From Oscillospiraceae bacterium (GTDB taxonomy: Bacteria > Bacillota > Clostridia > Oscillospirales > Oscillospiraceae): 33,842 nucleotides of DNA. The translations under genes and the position numbers were made by a program. Shown here piece after piece: positions 14,583 through 22,666 of the stretch. The DNA lies in the NCBI GenBank assembly GCA_020025395.1, contig JAHHSE010000005.1, forward strand, positions 1 through 33,842. The letters run 5' to 3'. The notes beneath the pieces are model-generated. The model had not been told where the DNA came from, did no database searches, and saw only the letters and a list, made by a program, of their open reading frames with translations. Position 1 is the first letter of the stretch. Every line of letters starts with the position of its first letter.

Positions 14583-16448
14583 TTATGCTCTCTCGGAGGT
14601 TGCCGAAACCCCCTCCTCAGCACGATTGAACACTTTTCCCGACAGAAATTCCGCAGCCAGCACGGCCAGTCCCATGACATCGGTCAACCAGCCGGGGAAG
14701 ATCAGCATCAGCGCAGCGGCGATGAGGAGCGGACGCTCCGCCAGCTTCAGCTTCCACTTGAAGAAATAGCCCTCAAATCCGGAGGCCAGCATATAGGCAC
14801 CCATGAGAGAGGTGACCATGCACAGCGCGATTTCCGGCACGGAACCCTGCATCAGCAAAACGGGATTGTATACAAACATATAGGGCATGATAAAGGCGCA
14901 AATGGCCAGACGAAACGCCTTATAGCCCGCTTTATTCGGGTCGCACTCCGCCAGACCGGCCCCCGCATAGGCCGCCATTGCCACAGGCGGCGTGATGGAG
15001 GAGATACATCCGAAGTAGAAGATGAACATATGGGCGGCCAGATCGGGAATCCCCAGCTTGGTCATGGTGGGCGCAACCAGAGCGGCCAGCACCAGGTAGG
15101 CGGCTGTTGTGGGGACCCCCATCCCCATAATCAGGGAGACTACCATGGTGAGTACCAGCAGCAGGAGCATACTGTGTCCGGCCACCGTAACCAGAATGGA
15201 AGAGATGCGGAAGCCCAGACCGGAGCCCATAATCACACCGGAGATAATGCCCGCCATGGCGCAGGCCACGCCGACGGAGATGGCGCTCTTGACCGTCTGA
15301 ACCGGGATCTGGAGCCACTGCTCCTTGGTCAGCCGGGTCTTGGGATTGGCCTCTACCAGAATCAGGGTAATGATGACGGTATAGAGCCCGGCACGGACCA
15401 CGGTGAGGCCGATGCACATGGCAAAGACCAGAAAGATCAGGGGGGAGAGCATATAAATCTGCTTCAGCAGGTCCCGCATTTTGGGCAGCTGATCCCGTGG
15501 GACACCCTTCAGACCTCTTTTGGCGGAATAGATGTCCACGGCAAAGAGGACGGAGACAAAGTAGAGAATCGCGGGGATGAGAGCGGCGGCGGCGATGTTG
15601 GAATAGGATTTTCCCAGCATTTCCGCCATGATGAAAGCGGTAGAGCCCATAATGGGAGGCATGATGGCACCGCCGGTGGAGGCTGTGGCCTCTACCGCCG
15701 CTGCGTATTCCGGCTCAATTCCGTTTTTCTTCATCAGGGGGATGGTAAAGGTACCCGTCCCCACCACATTGGCGGTGGGACTTCCGCTGATGGAGCCAAA
15801 CAGTCCGCTGGCTACCACGGCGACCTTCGCCGGTCCCCCTCGGAAGGAGCCAAAGGCCGAGGTGGCCAGGGTGGTGAAGTAATCTCCGATGCCGGAGACA
15901 CTCATGATGGCACCCAGAAGTACGAAGAGGACCACATAAGAGGCGGAGGCATACAGAGGACTGCCCCAGATACCGCTGGTGGTCAGATAAATCAGGTTGA
16001 CAAATTTCTTCAGGGGCATCCCGGGATGGTTCAAGAAGCCGGGGATATACTGCCCCAGGAAGGCATAGGCAACAAAGACCAGTGTGATGATGACCAGAGG
16101 ATTGCCCATCTTCCGTCGGCAGGCCTCAAAGACGGCAACAATCAGAAGGATGCCGAACATCAAGTCGGCGGGATAGACAATTCCGGCACGGGCCTGGAGA
16201 CTTTCATCCAGCACCGTGATATAAATGATACTGCTGGCGGAGAACAACAGCATCAACCCTGTAAACGCTTTTTCCCAGGTCTTTTTGCTGTCAATCATGG
16301 CGCCCAGGAAGAAAATCACCAGCAAAAGCCCCAGGTGGATGGACTTCTGCGCGATGCCGGGCATGGTGCCGAAGATGGCAGTATAGAGGTGGAAGGCCAC
16401 GAACACAACCGAAAGCACTGTCATGGTCTTCTTCATTACATTTGTCAT
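14583..16448 (-). CDS. TRAP transporter fused permease (DctQM)
   Basis: The protein (621 aa) fuses the small 4-helix DctQ-like domain (residues about 1-150) to the large DctM domain. DctM hallmarks include 'GSPTANVVGTGTFTIPLMKKNG', 'EATASTGGAIMPPIMGSTAF' and 'GMGVPTTAAYLVLAALVAPT', matching the 'TRAP transporter 4TM/12TM fusion' group that pairs with TAXI proteins. It drives sodium-dependent uptake. The ATG at 16448 lies about 14 nt from GGAAAGG, a long spacing; ATG 16436 is an alternative. It follows the VOC gene and precedes the TAXI gene. Confidence 0.92.
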   Translation of the reverse strand: MTNVMKKTMTVLSVVFVAFHLYTAIFGTMPGIAQKSIHLGLLLVIFFLGAMIDSKKTWEKAFTGLMLLFSASSIIYITVLDESLQARAGIVYPADLMFGILLIVAVFEACRRKMGNPLVIITLVFVAYAFLGQYIPGFLNHPGMPLKKFVNLIYLTTSGIWGSPLYASASYVVLFVLLGAIMSVSGIGDYFTTLATSAFGSFRGGPAKVAVVASGLFGSISGSPTANVVGTGTFTIPLMKKNGIEPEYAAAVEATASTGGAIMPPIMGSTAFIMAEMLGKSYSNIAAAALIPAILYFVSVLFAVDIYSAKRGLKGVPRDQLPKMRDLLKQIYMLSPLIFLVFAMCIGLTVVRAGLYTVIITLILVEANPKTRLTKEQWLQIPVQTVKSAISVGVACAMAGIISGVIMGSGLGFRISSILVTVAGHSMLLLLVLTMVVSLIMGMGVPTTAAYLVLAALVAPTMTKLGIPDLAAHMFIFYFGCISSITPPVAMAAYAGAGLAECDPNKAGYKAFRLAICAFIMPYMFVYNPVLLMQGSVPEIALCMVTSLMGAYMLASGFEGYFFKWKLKLAERPLLIAAALMLIFPGWLTDVMGLAVLAAEFLSGKVFNRAEEGVSATSERA

Positions 16449-16505
16449 TGTCTTTTGAACATCCTTTCCATCCTAAGCTGGTAAATTATGGATGTATAAA
16501 TGCAA

Positions 16506-17354
16506 TCAGGGAAGAAAAACCAGAAACAGGCCCACAATACGGCGGCAGTCCACATAGAGCCTGCCGTTTTTCTCAAAGTACTGCAGGTTCATATCATAGG
16601 CACGCTTTTTGACAAACTCCAGATGGCAGCCCTCAAAGGCGGCGGCCACGATGGGGAGCTTCAGTCCGTCGTTCCGAGGCTCACAGCCAAACTCCTCCAC
16701 ATAGGCATCATGATCCACCAGCTGATAGGTGTCCAGATTAAAGCCGGTGTCGGTGGCACCCCTGGCGGCGCTGTACAGCTTGGTGATGGCGGCTTCCGCC
16801 TCCTCGAAGCGCTCGCTGCTGTCACAGTAGCCGGTGAGATAGGCGATTCGCTTGGCCCCATTGACGTGGGGGAACTTGGTCTCGTTTTTCACAATCAGCT
16901 CCTTGGCCAGATGGGTGGTGGCACCGAAGAGTATGTCGGTAAACGGCTCATAGTTCTGGATGAAGAAGGTCTGATAGCCGGCCTCTCCCTCCTTTTCTCC
17001 ATAGCGGACATGCTGACGGAAGGGATTGTTAATCTCACCGATGGTCTCAATGCCGCCCTCGATCAGGGCATTCCGCATGGGGTTCGGATCCGTGCCCCTG
17101 ACGCTCAGCCGATAGGAGTGGACCTTGGGCAGATTGGTGGCGGGCACAGACTGGGTCAGCCAGGTGATGGTGCTGTTCAGCACATAAGTACAAAGCTCAA
17201 AATAGGAGTTTTCAAAAATAAAATGGACAGTGCGGTCGGTATAACAGTCCGCAGTCGTAAAGCCCAGGCCGGTCATGAGATCAATGGGACGGCTGCGATG
17301 GGTGGTGGCGATGCTGAAATGGTCGATGCAGAAAGGCAGTTTTTTCTCCAACAT
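16506..17354 (-). CDS. VOC-superfamily (glyoxalase-like) protein
   Basis: This 282-residue protein begins with a VOC beta-alpha-beta module ('PFCIDHFSIATTHRSRPIDLM', then 'VHFIFENSYFELC'), with H12 and E52 as likely metal ligands. A second module ('RIAYLTGYCDSSERFEEAEAAI', then 'LKLPIVAAAFEGCHLEFVKK') supplies a further set. The VOC superfamily includes dioxygenases, isomerases/epimerases and glyoxalases, and the exact reaction cannot be read from sequence. Its place between malY and the TRAP permease suggests it acts on the imported substrate or an early intermediate, for instance as an epimerase in an anaerobe. GAGGAGG precedes the ATG. Confidence 0.8.
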   Translation of the reverse strand: MLEKKLPFCIDHFSIATTHRSRPIDLMTGLGFTTADCYTDRTVHFIFENSYFELCTYVLNSTITWLTQSVPATNLPKVHSYRLSVRGTDPNPMRNALIEGGIETIGEINNPFRQHVRYGEKEGEAGYQTFFIQNYEPFTDILFGATTHLAKELIVKNETKFPHVNGAKRIAYLTGYCDSSERFEEAEAAITKLYSAARGATDTGFNLDTYQLVDHDAYVEEFGCEPRNDGLKLPIVAAAFEGCHLEFVKKRAYDMNLQYFEKNGRLYVDCRRIVGLFLVFLP

Positions 17355-17410
17355 GGTGGTTCCTCCTCAATATCTCTTTCAATCTGATTTCAACGGATCG
17401 GGGGATGCCT

Positions 17411-17432
17411 CCGGCCTCCGATGAGAGGCCGG
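17411..17432 (-). other. Intercistronic hairpin between the malY-like and VOC genes
   Basis: Perfect 8-bp arms CCGGCCTC/GAGGCCGG with a 6-nt loop and no T-run. It could stabilise or process the polycistronic mRNA. Confidence 0.5.
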
Positions 17433-17442
17433 GCGGGGGAGA

Positions 17443-18642
17443 TCAGTTGGTCAGGCCACGCTTTTTGGCAGCTTCCAGGAATCGATTCAGAGCGTCTTCC
17501 AGAATTTTTCTGGGGCAGGCCACATTGATCCGCTGGTATCCGGAGCCGGCTTCGCCGAAATCGGTCCCGTTGTCCAGGTAGAGCAGACATTCGTCGGTGA
17601 GAAAGTTCTTCATCTCCGCATCGCTCATTCCGAAGGACGAAAAGTCACACCAGACCAGATAGGTTCCCTCCAACTCGGTGACCACCACCTTGGGGAAGTG
17701 CTTTGCGAAGAAGTCCCGGACATACTCATAGTTGCCCCGGATGACCTCAATAAGCTCATCCAGCCACTCGGCCCCATGCCGATAGGCGGCCTCATGGGCC
17801 ACAGGACCAAACCGCTCAATGTGCATGAAGGCCTGGAGATTCATCTGCTTCTGGAACCTGGCCCGCACCTCGTCATTGGGAATGATGATGGAGGCATAGC
17901 ACAGACCCGCCAGATTGAAGGTCTTGCTCAAGGAGGTGCAGACGACACAGTTGTCCGCAAACGCCCGGCCCAGAGAGGCGTAGACAATGTGCTGGCGGCC
18001 GGGCTGAATGAGATCGTGATGAATCTCGTCCGCCACCACCATAACACCGTACTCATTACAGATCTCGCCCATCTTCCGAAGCTCTTCCTCGGTCCACACA
18101 CGACCGGTGGGATTTTGGGGGGAACAGAGGAAGAAGAGCTTGGCCTTTTTGGCCTTCTCCCGGAAATCCGCAAAGTCTACGGTGTAGTGCCCCTTCTCGT
18201 CGGGGACCAGACGATTTTCCAGAACCGTGCGCCCTGTATTCACCGTGGCACCGGTAAAATGATGATAGTCAGGGGTTTGAATGAGAATGCCGTCCCCGGG
18301 CCGGGTAAAGGTCCACACCGCGTTGTACAGGGCGGGAACCACCTGCTCAAAGGGGACAATCCAATCAGGCTCTATCTCCCAGTTGTGACGGGTCTTCATC
18401 CACTGGCAGCAGGACGCACGGAAGCTGTCCGTCAGACGATGATAGCCCAGAACACCGAAATCGGCCTCTGCCTTGATGGCCTCAATGACACAGGGAGCCG
18501 TGCGGAATTCCATGTCGGCAACCGACAGGGGAACAATCCCCTTGGGAGGCTTATTCCCCTTGGAGTCTTTCATAATCCGGTATTTGCCCGTACCGCGGAC
18601 CGTCGGATCCCGGTCAATCAAGCTGTCAAAGTCATACTTCAT
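17443..18642 (-). CDS. MalY/PatB-family PLP enzyme (C-S beta-lyase or aminotransferase)
   Basis: The 399-residue fold-type I enzyme has the PLP lysine in 'CTSLSKTFNLAGL', the 'CSPQNPTGRVWT' motif and 'VADEIHHDLIQPG' with the PLP-ring aspartate; 'VPLSVADMEFRTAP' near the N-terminus marks the MalY/PatB group. Such enzymes mostly carry out alpha,beta-elimination on cystathionine-like or cysteine-S-conjugate substrates, giving pyruvate, ammonia and a thiol; some are aminotransferases. It is first in the operon with VOC and TRAP genes, so a cysteine-conjugate or other amino acid may be the imported substrate (inference). AGGAGG lies 11 nt before the ATG. Confidence 0.9.
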   Translation of the reverse strand: MKYDFDSLIDRDPTVRGTGKYRIMKDSKGNKPPKGIVPLSVADMEFRTAPCVIEAIKAEADFGVLGYHRLTDSFRASCCQWMKTRHNWEIEPDWIVPFEQVVPALYNAVWTFTRPGDGILIQTPDYHHFTGATVNTGRTVLENRLVPDEKGHYTVDFADFREKAKKAKLFFLCSPQNPTGRVWTEEELRKMGEICNEYGVMVVADEIHHDLIQPGRQHIVYASLGRAFADNCVVCTSLSKTFNLAGLCYASIIIPNDEVRARFQKQMNLQAFMHIERFGPVAHEAAYRHGAEWLDELIEVIRGNYEYVRDFFAKHFPKVVVTELEGTYLVWCDFSSFGMSDAEMKNFLTDECLLYLDNGTDFGEAGSGYQRINVACPRKILEDALNRFLEAAKKRGLTN

Positions 18643-18793
18643 TTCTCTGTCATCCTCCTATTCAATAAACCGCTGAATTTCCTGTTTTCTGGCCTCCCGC
18701 CCCGCTGCCCTGGGCGGGCAGCCTTGTATGCCAGCCCTTTTTCCATGGCGTTTTCAGGGGGATTCCTCTCTCTCTCCACATTTCCCCCTGTGC

Positions 18794-18855
18794 GGTATAC
18801 CAGCTTGCTACTAATATACCTCCATTTCTCCCGATTGTAAATATCTTTGGTATTC
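18794..18855 (-). promoter_or_regulatory. Promoter of malY-VOC-TRAP operon with three GntR-type operators
   Basis: Minus-strand TTTACA (18836-18841) and TATATT (18813-18818) are 17 bp apart. Three copies of a GTATAC-centred site lie at centres 18797.5 (GGTATACC, downstream of the start), 18816.5 (merged with the -10 box) and 18852.5 (GGTATTC, upstream of -35). Centre spacings are 19 and 36 bp, the same as at the kce promoter. The rest of 18643-19133 holds further half-sites but no gene. Confidence 0.8.
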
Positions 18856-18947
18856 ATTCTCTGATTTGCTTAAATTATTTCTGAATTTTTTAGTAATATC
18901 GACCAGTAAAAAAGATCATTTTTCTTCATTTCTCTCCTGTTTCTATG

Positions 18948-19012
18948 GAATACCCTTTAAATTTCTCTCGTTTTTTCCCTTCCCTGCCTGCCCCCTTTCA
19001 AAATGTATACCA
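18948..19012 (+). promoter_or_regulatory. Operator-like sites upstream of gntR
   Basis: TGTATACCA (19004-19012) matches the operator seen at the other three promoters, and GGAATACC (18948-18954 region) is a weaker copy. They lie 80-150 bp upstream of a TATAAT (19091-19096) whose -35 box is poor. Autoregulation of gntR is possible but less convincing than control of the other units. Confidence 0.45.
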
Positions 19013-19133
19013 CTCTTTCTGTCTCAAGGACCGAAACGGGAGAACTGGTTATTTTCCCCTTTTCCTCTTCCCCTTTCCCCCGCTGTGTGCTATAATTTCC
19101 TGGAAGGATATCTTCACAAAAGAGGTGTTAGCT

Positions 19134-19919
19134 ATGAATGTTTCTAAAAAGAAGGTTGCCCAGGGTGGACGCTACTACGAATATGTCATTGAAAGTATCA
19201 AGGATATGATCTCCAACGGGGAGTTGAAGTGCGGAGACAAGCTCCCTTCCGAACGCGATCTGGCAGAGAAATTCAATGTCAGCCGTGTTCCGATCCGCGA
19301 AGCCCTGAAAATTTTGGAATACATGGGAATTTTAGACAGCAGCCAGGGCGACGGCACCTATGTTCGCAACATCACCACGGAGGATATCATCGGGAAAATG
19401 AGCTTTGCTGTCAACGCGACGGCAGGGGCAATTGCCGATCTTCTGGAGGTCCGAATCAATTTGGAAACATTTGCGGCATACCATGCCGCCCATCGGCGTA
19501 CCAATGAGGATATCCAGGAGCTGCAGCAGATCATGCTGGATCTTCGGCAGGCCAAAAAGGAGACCCCCCTCACGGAGGAGGGAATCCTGCGCCAGCGTCA
19601 CCTCTCCTATCAATTCCATCGTTGCATGGTGAAGGCGGCCCACAACTCCATTCTGACCTCCATTTATGAGAACCTCTTTGAACTGCTGGATGTCTCCCGT
19701 CAGTTCACCATCAACAGCAGCGGCATCTCCTATAACTCCATTCTGGCCCACGAGGCCATCCTCAATCAGATCATTCAGCGGGACGGAGACAGCGCACGGG
19801 AATCGGTGGCCGGTCATCTGGCCGATCTCCGTCACAAGCTGGAAGCCAGTCTCTCTCAGGCCAAGGCGGAAAAAATGCTCCAAAATTCACCGACCCCGGT
19901 GGACACGGAAACAGAATAA
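19134..19919 (+). CDS. FadR-subfamily GntR transcriptional regulator
   Basis: The protein (261 aa) has an N-terminal GntR winged helix (residues about 14-80: 'YVIESIKDMISNGELKCGDKLPSERDLAEKFNVSRVPIREAL' region) and a C-terminal all-helical FCD domain (about 95-240) with metal/ligand residues in 'FHRCMVKAAHN', 'LAHEAILNQII' and 'VAGHLADL'. FCD regulators typically sense carboxylic acids or their CoA esters and bind TnGTnnnACnA-like sites. It sits at the centre of the island, and TGGTATACCA sites lie at the surrounding promoters. ATG at 19134 follows AGAGGTG. A strong terminator separates it from kce. Confidence 0.93.
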   Translation: MNVSKKKVAQGGRYYEYVIESIKDMISNGELKCGDKLPSERDLAEKFNVSRVPIREALKILEYMGILDSSQGDGTYVRNITTEDIIGKMSFAVNATAGAIADLLEVRINLETFAAYHAAHRRTNEDIQELQQIMLDLRQAKKETPLTEEGILRQRHLSYQFHRCMVKAAHNSILTSIYENLFELLDVSRQFTINSSGISYNSILAHEAILNQIIQRDGDSARESVAGHLADLRHKLEASLSQAKAEKMLQNSPTPVDTETE

Positions 19920-19930
19920 ACAGGGATTGC

Positions 19931-19965
19931 AAAAAGCCCGGAACCTAAGTGGTTCCGGGCTTTTT
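19931..19965. terminator. Bidirectional terminator between gntR and kce
   Basis: Fifteen-bp arms (19931-19945 and 19951-19965) with a 5-nt loop, flanked by A5 and T6, work for both convergent genes. Confidence 0.95.
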
Positions 19966-19987
19966 TGACCGAGCTTTCCCCGAGAGG

Positions 19988-20839
19988 TCAGTCCTCCCTC
20001 CTGGTGATGCCCAGGATCTCACGGGCCTCCGCCGCCGTGGCGATTTCACGGCCGGCCAGCTTACCCAAAGCCACCGCCCGCTCTACCAACTGGGCATTGG
20101 TGGCATACTCTCCCTTTTTCAGGAACACATTGTCTTCCAGCCCCACCCGCAGGTTGTCACAGCCGGCGGCCAGCCCGGCCAGCATACAGGGCATATGGGC
20201 CTTTCCAATTCCGGTAATGGACCAGGTGCAGTCCTTGGGCAGCTTGGAGACCAGATGATTGACGGAATCAATGTTGCCCGGCATACCACCGGGCACATCC
20301 AGCACCAGCTGATAATGCAGCGGCACCTTCAGAACCCCCTTCTTCAGATAATACTCCACATTGCCCAGCATACCGGCATCAAAGATTTCGATTTCCGGCT
20401 TGATATCCAATTCCTGACACAGAAGCCCCAGGCGTTCCAGAAACTGGGGCGTATTCAGGAAAATATAGCTGTTGGCCCAGTTCATTGTGCCGGGATCATA
20501 GGAGCACATCTCAGGTTTTAAAAGAGGCAGATGGGCCACTCGCATATCTTCCGGAAACTTGGTCCCGGAGGTGGTGACATTGATAATGGCATCCAGATCA
20601 TTTTCCTTCAGCGCTGTCCGGATCCTGGTGACTACCTCAACAAAACGGTCGGTCTCCATGGTGTTCACACCCTCATCATCACGGACATGAATATGGAGAA
20701 CGGCAGCGCCGGCTTTCACGGCAGCAATGGAATCCGCCACCAGCTCATCGGGGGACAGAGGGACATAGGGGGACTGTTTCCGTGTGGTGCCGCCGCCGCA
20801 CAGGGCGCAGGTTATAATCAGTTTATTGCTTTTAGCCAT
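19988..20839 (-). CDS. Beta-keto acid cleavage enzyme (BKACE / Kce family)
   Basis: The 283-residue TIM-barrel enzyme belongs to the BKACE family (DUF849), which converts a beta-keto acid plus acetyl-CoA to acetoacetate plus a new acyl-CoA. The metal ligands H49 and H51 ('HIHVRD') and E235 ('GLEDN') are present, as are 'KPEIEIFD' and 'REIATAAEAREILGI'. 3-keto-5-aminohexanoate cleavage in lysine fermentation is the best-known reaction, but the usual lysine-fermentation genes (kamA, kdd, kal) are absent here, so the substrate may differ. It stands alone with three operators matching those of the malY promoter. AAAGGAGA precedes the ATG. Confidence 0.9.
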   Translation of the reverse strand: MAKSNKLIITCALCGGGTTRKQSPYVPLSPDELVADSIAAVKAGAAVLHIHVRDDEGVNTMETDRFVEVVTRIRTALKENDLDAIINVTTSGTKFPEDMRVAHLPLLKPEMCSYDPGTMNWANSYIFLNTPQFLERLGLLCQELDIKPEIEIFDAGMLGNVEYYLKKGVLKVPLHYQLVLDVPGGMPGNIDSVNHLVSKLPKDCTWSITGIGKAHMPCMLAGLAAGCDNLRVGLEDNVFLKKGEYATNAQLVERAVALGKLAGREIATAAEAREILGITRRED

Positions 20840-21014
20840 TTTGAAAACCTCTCCTTTTTTTCATTTGAAACAAAAGGGAGCCGTATGGAATGTTTCTCTC
20901 CCTCCAAGACCCATGGGAGGCATCCTATTCCATCCTGTCGGGCCGTTCCAAGGCCCGAATTTGATCGCCGGACCCCATGAATCCGGAAATCCCCGTTCTC
21001 CCTTTCCTTTCATT

Positions 21015-21078
21015 GGTATACCCATCTCCTGAAAATATACCACTTTGCCTGCGCATCTGTAAAGTGAATGGTATACAA
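21015..21078 (-). promoter_or_regulatory. kce promoter with three GntR-type operators
   Basis: Minus-strand TTTACA (21058-21063) and TATATT (21034-21039) are 18 bp apart. Operator centres lie at 21018.5 (GGTATACC), 21037.5 (ATATACCA, merged with the -10 box) and 21073.5 (TGGTATACAA). Spacings of 19 and 36 bp are identical to those at the malY promoter. The rest of the divergent region 20840-21296 holds only this and the mmgE promoter. Confidence 0.82.
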
Positions 21079-21163
21079 TTCTCCGTATTGCCTAATTCCA
21101 CTCTTTTCTTTTTATCATATTTGCCGTTTTTTCGCTTTTTTATTCGATTTTCCCTCAGTTCTC

Positions 21164-21220
21164 TTTCAATCCTATATTGGATATGCTATAATTCGTTTGG
21201 TATACCACATAGGTATACAT
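21164..21220 (+). promoter_or_regulatory. Promoter of the mmgE-to-CoA-transferase operon with two operators
   Basis: TTTCAA (21164-21169) and TATAAT (21187-21192) are 17 bp apart. The perfect palindrome TGGTATACCA (21198-21207) sits at the expected transcription start, and a second copy, GGTATACA (21212-21219), lies 13 bp on. This is a classic repressor position. Confidence 0.82.
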
Positions 21221-21296
21221 TTGCAGGGCACCACACCTTGCACGGTCCTTTTATCTATTCTCCCGCCTTTTGACGGATGGAAACAGTGAGGTTCTT

Positions 21297-22658
21297 ATGT
21301 TGACACAACAGCTTTCCGCATTTCTCTACGATATCACCTATTCCTCCCTCTCCTCTGAGACGGTGGAGGCCGCCAAGATGGCTGCGGAGGATCTCATCGG
21401 GGTGGCTTTGGCCGGCGCCGTCCGCCCCCAGGGGGTCATCTGGAATTCCTATTTCTCCTCCAAGCCCGGACGACCGGAGGCCACCGTCTGGAGGCCAGGC
21501 TTTACAGGCGGTCTCTGTGAATACGCCGCCGCCCTCAATGCCGCCTGCTCCCATGTCCTTGATATGGACGATGTACACAACTCCTCCATCACTCATCTGG
21601 GTGCCGTCACCATTCCCGCCGCCCTGGCCGTGGGGCAGAAATACCACCGCTCCGGCGAGGAGGTTCTGGCCGCCATTGTGGCCGGATATGAGATCGGAGC
21701 CCGCATTGGGGAGGCCATCAACCCCGCCTCCTACCACTACTGGCATACCACTTCCGTGGTGGGGAGCTTCTCCTCCGCGGTGGCGGCGGGAAAGCTCATG
21801 GGTCTCTCCCGGGAGCAGCTCCTCCACGCCATCGGCTCGGCAGGAACCCAGTCCGCCGGCCTCTGGCAGTTTCTTGCGGACGGTGCCATGAGCAAGACGC
21901 TCCACACCGCAAACGCAGCCCTTTGCGGGATCCGTTCGGCCGAGCTTTCCTCCCTCGGCTTCACCGCCGCCCGGGACATCCTGACCGGAGAGCGGGGCCT
22001 GCTGGGGGCCATGACCCCAGAGAACCACCCGGAGCTTCTGGTCAAAGGGCTGGAGACAGGGGCCTTCAAGATCCTCTCCAACTCCTTAAAGCCCTATGCC
22101 TGCTGCCGTCACACCCACTCGGCGGACTACTGCGCGGAGCTGATCCGGAACAAATACAGGCCGGACCCCAAACACATCGTCCGCATCACCGACTATACCT
22201 ATCAGCTGGCCAGGGATACGGTGGATTCCCCCGCTCCCGCCACCCCTTACGGCTTTAAATTCAGTGTCCAATACTGCATCGCCGCCAGCTTTCTCTACGG
22301 AACCCTTCAGGATGAGGTCTTTACCGCGGAGAAGACCGCCGATCCGGAGGCCAGGCGCCTGATGGCCTGCACCCATGTGGTGGTAGACCAGCGGCTGGAG
22401 GACCTCTATCAGAGGGATGCCAATCGGTGGCCTCACCGTTTGGAGGTGGAGCTGGACAGCGGAGCGGTTCTCACCCAGGAGGTGATCTATCCCTTTGGGG
22501 ATTTCAACAATCCCTTTGACTGGGAGGCAGAGCACATCAAGTTCCGGGGGCTGACCCATTCCCTCCTCTCAGCGGAGGCCCAGGACGCCCTGATCTCCGG
22601 CCTCACCCGGATGGAGACCCTGGAGGATATCAATGCCCTCTTCCCTCCTTTCCGCTGA
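21297..22658 (+). CDS. MmgE/PrpD-family protein (dehydratase, decarboxylase or epimerase)
   Basis: This 453-residue protein shows the MmgE/PrpD layout: an all-helical N-terminal part ('LNAACSHVLDMDDVHNSS', 'THLGAVTIPAALAVG', 'GYEIGARIGEAINP') and a smaller C-terminal lid ('YACCRHTHSADYCAE', 'DANRWPHRLEVELDSG'). The family includes 2-methylcitrate dehydratase, cis-aconitate decarboxylase and iminodisuccinate epimerase, so the reaction on a di- or tricarboxylate is open. No prpB or prpC genes are nearby, which argues against the methylcitrate cycle. ATG at 21297 was chosen over the TTG at 21270 because GTGAGG lies 5 nt upstream. It is first in the seven-gene operon. Confidence 0.88.
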   Translation: MLTQQLSAFLYDITYSSLSSETVEAAKMAAEDLIGVALAGAVRPQGVIWNSYFSSKPGRPEATVWRPGFTGGLCEYAAALNAACSHVLDMDDVHNSSITHLGAVTIPAALAVGQKYHRSGEEVLAAIVAGYEIGARIGEAINPASYHYWHTTSVVGSFSSAVAAGKLMGLSREQLLHAIGSAGTQSAGLWQFLADGAMSKTLHTANAALCGIRSAELSSLGFTAARDILTGERGLLGAMTPENHPELLVKGLETGAFKILSNSLKPYACCRHTHSADYCAELIRNKYRPDPKHIVRITDYTYQLARDTVDSPAPATPYGFKFSVQYCIAASFLYGTLQDEVFTAEKTADPEARRLMACTHVVVDQRLEDLYQRDANRWPHRLEVELDSGAVLTQEVIYPFGDFNNPFDWEAEHIKFRGLTHSLLSAEAQDALISGLTRMETLEDINALFPPFR

Positions 22659-22666
22659 GCCTTCCC

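Noticed and set aside
14358..16484. 708-codon plus-strand frame across the TAXI and TRAP genes
   Set aside because: The low-complexity His/Gly/Gln-rich product is antisense to clear transporter genes; it is a shadow frame.
21297..22658. Calling this gene prpD (2-methylcitrate dehydratase)
   Set aside because: No methylcitrate synthase or lyase is nearby and the family has several reactions, so a specific symbol is not justified.
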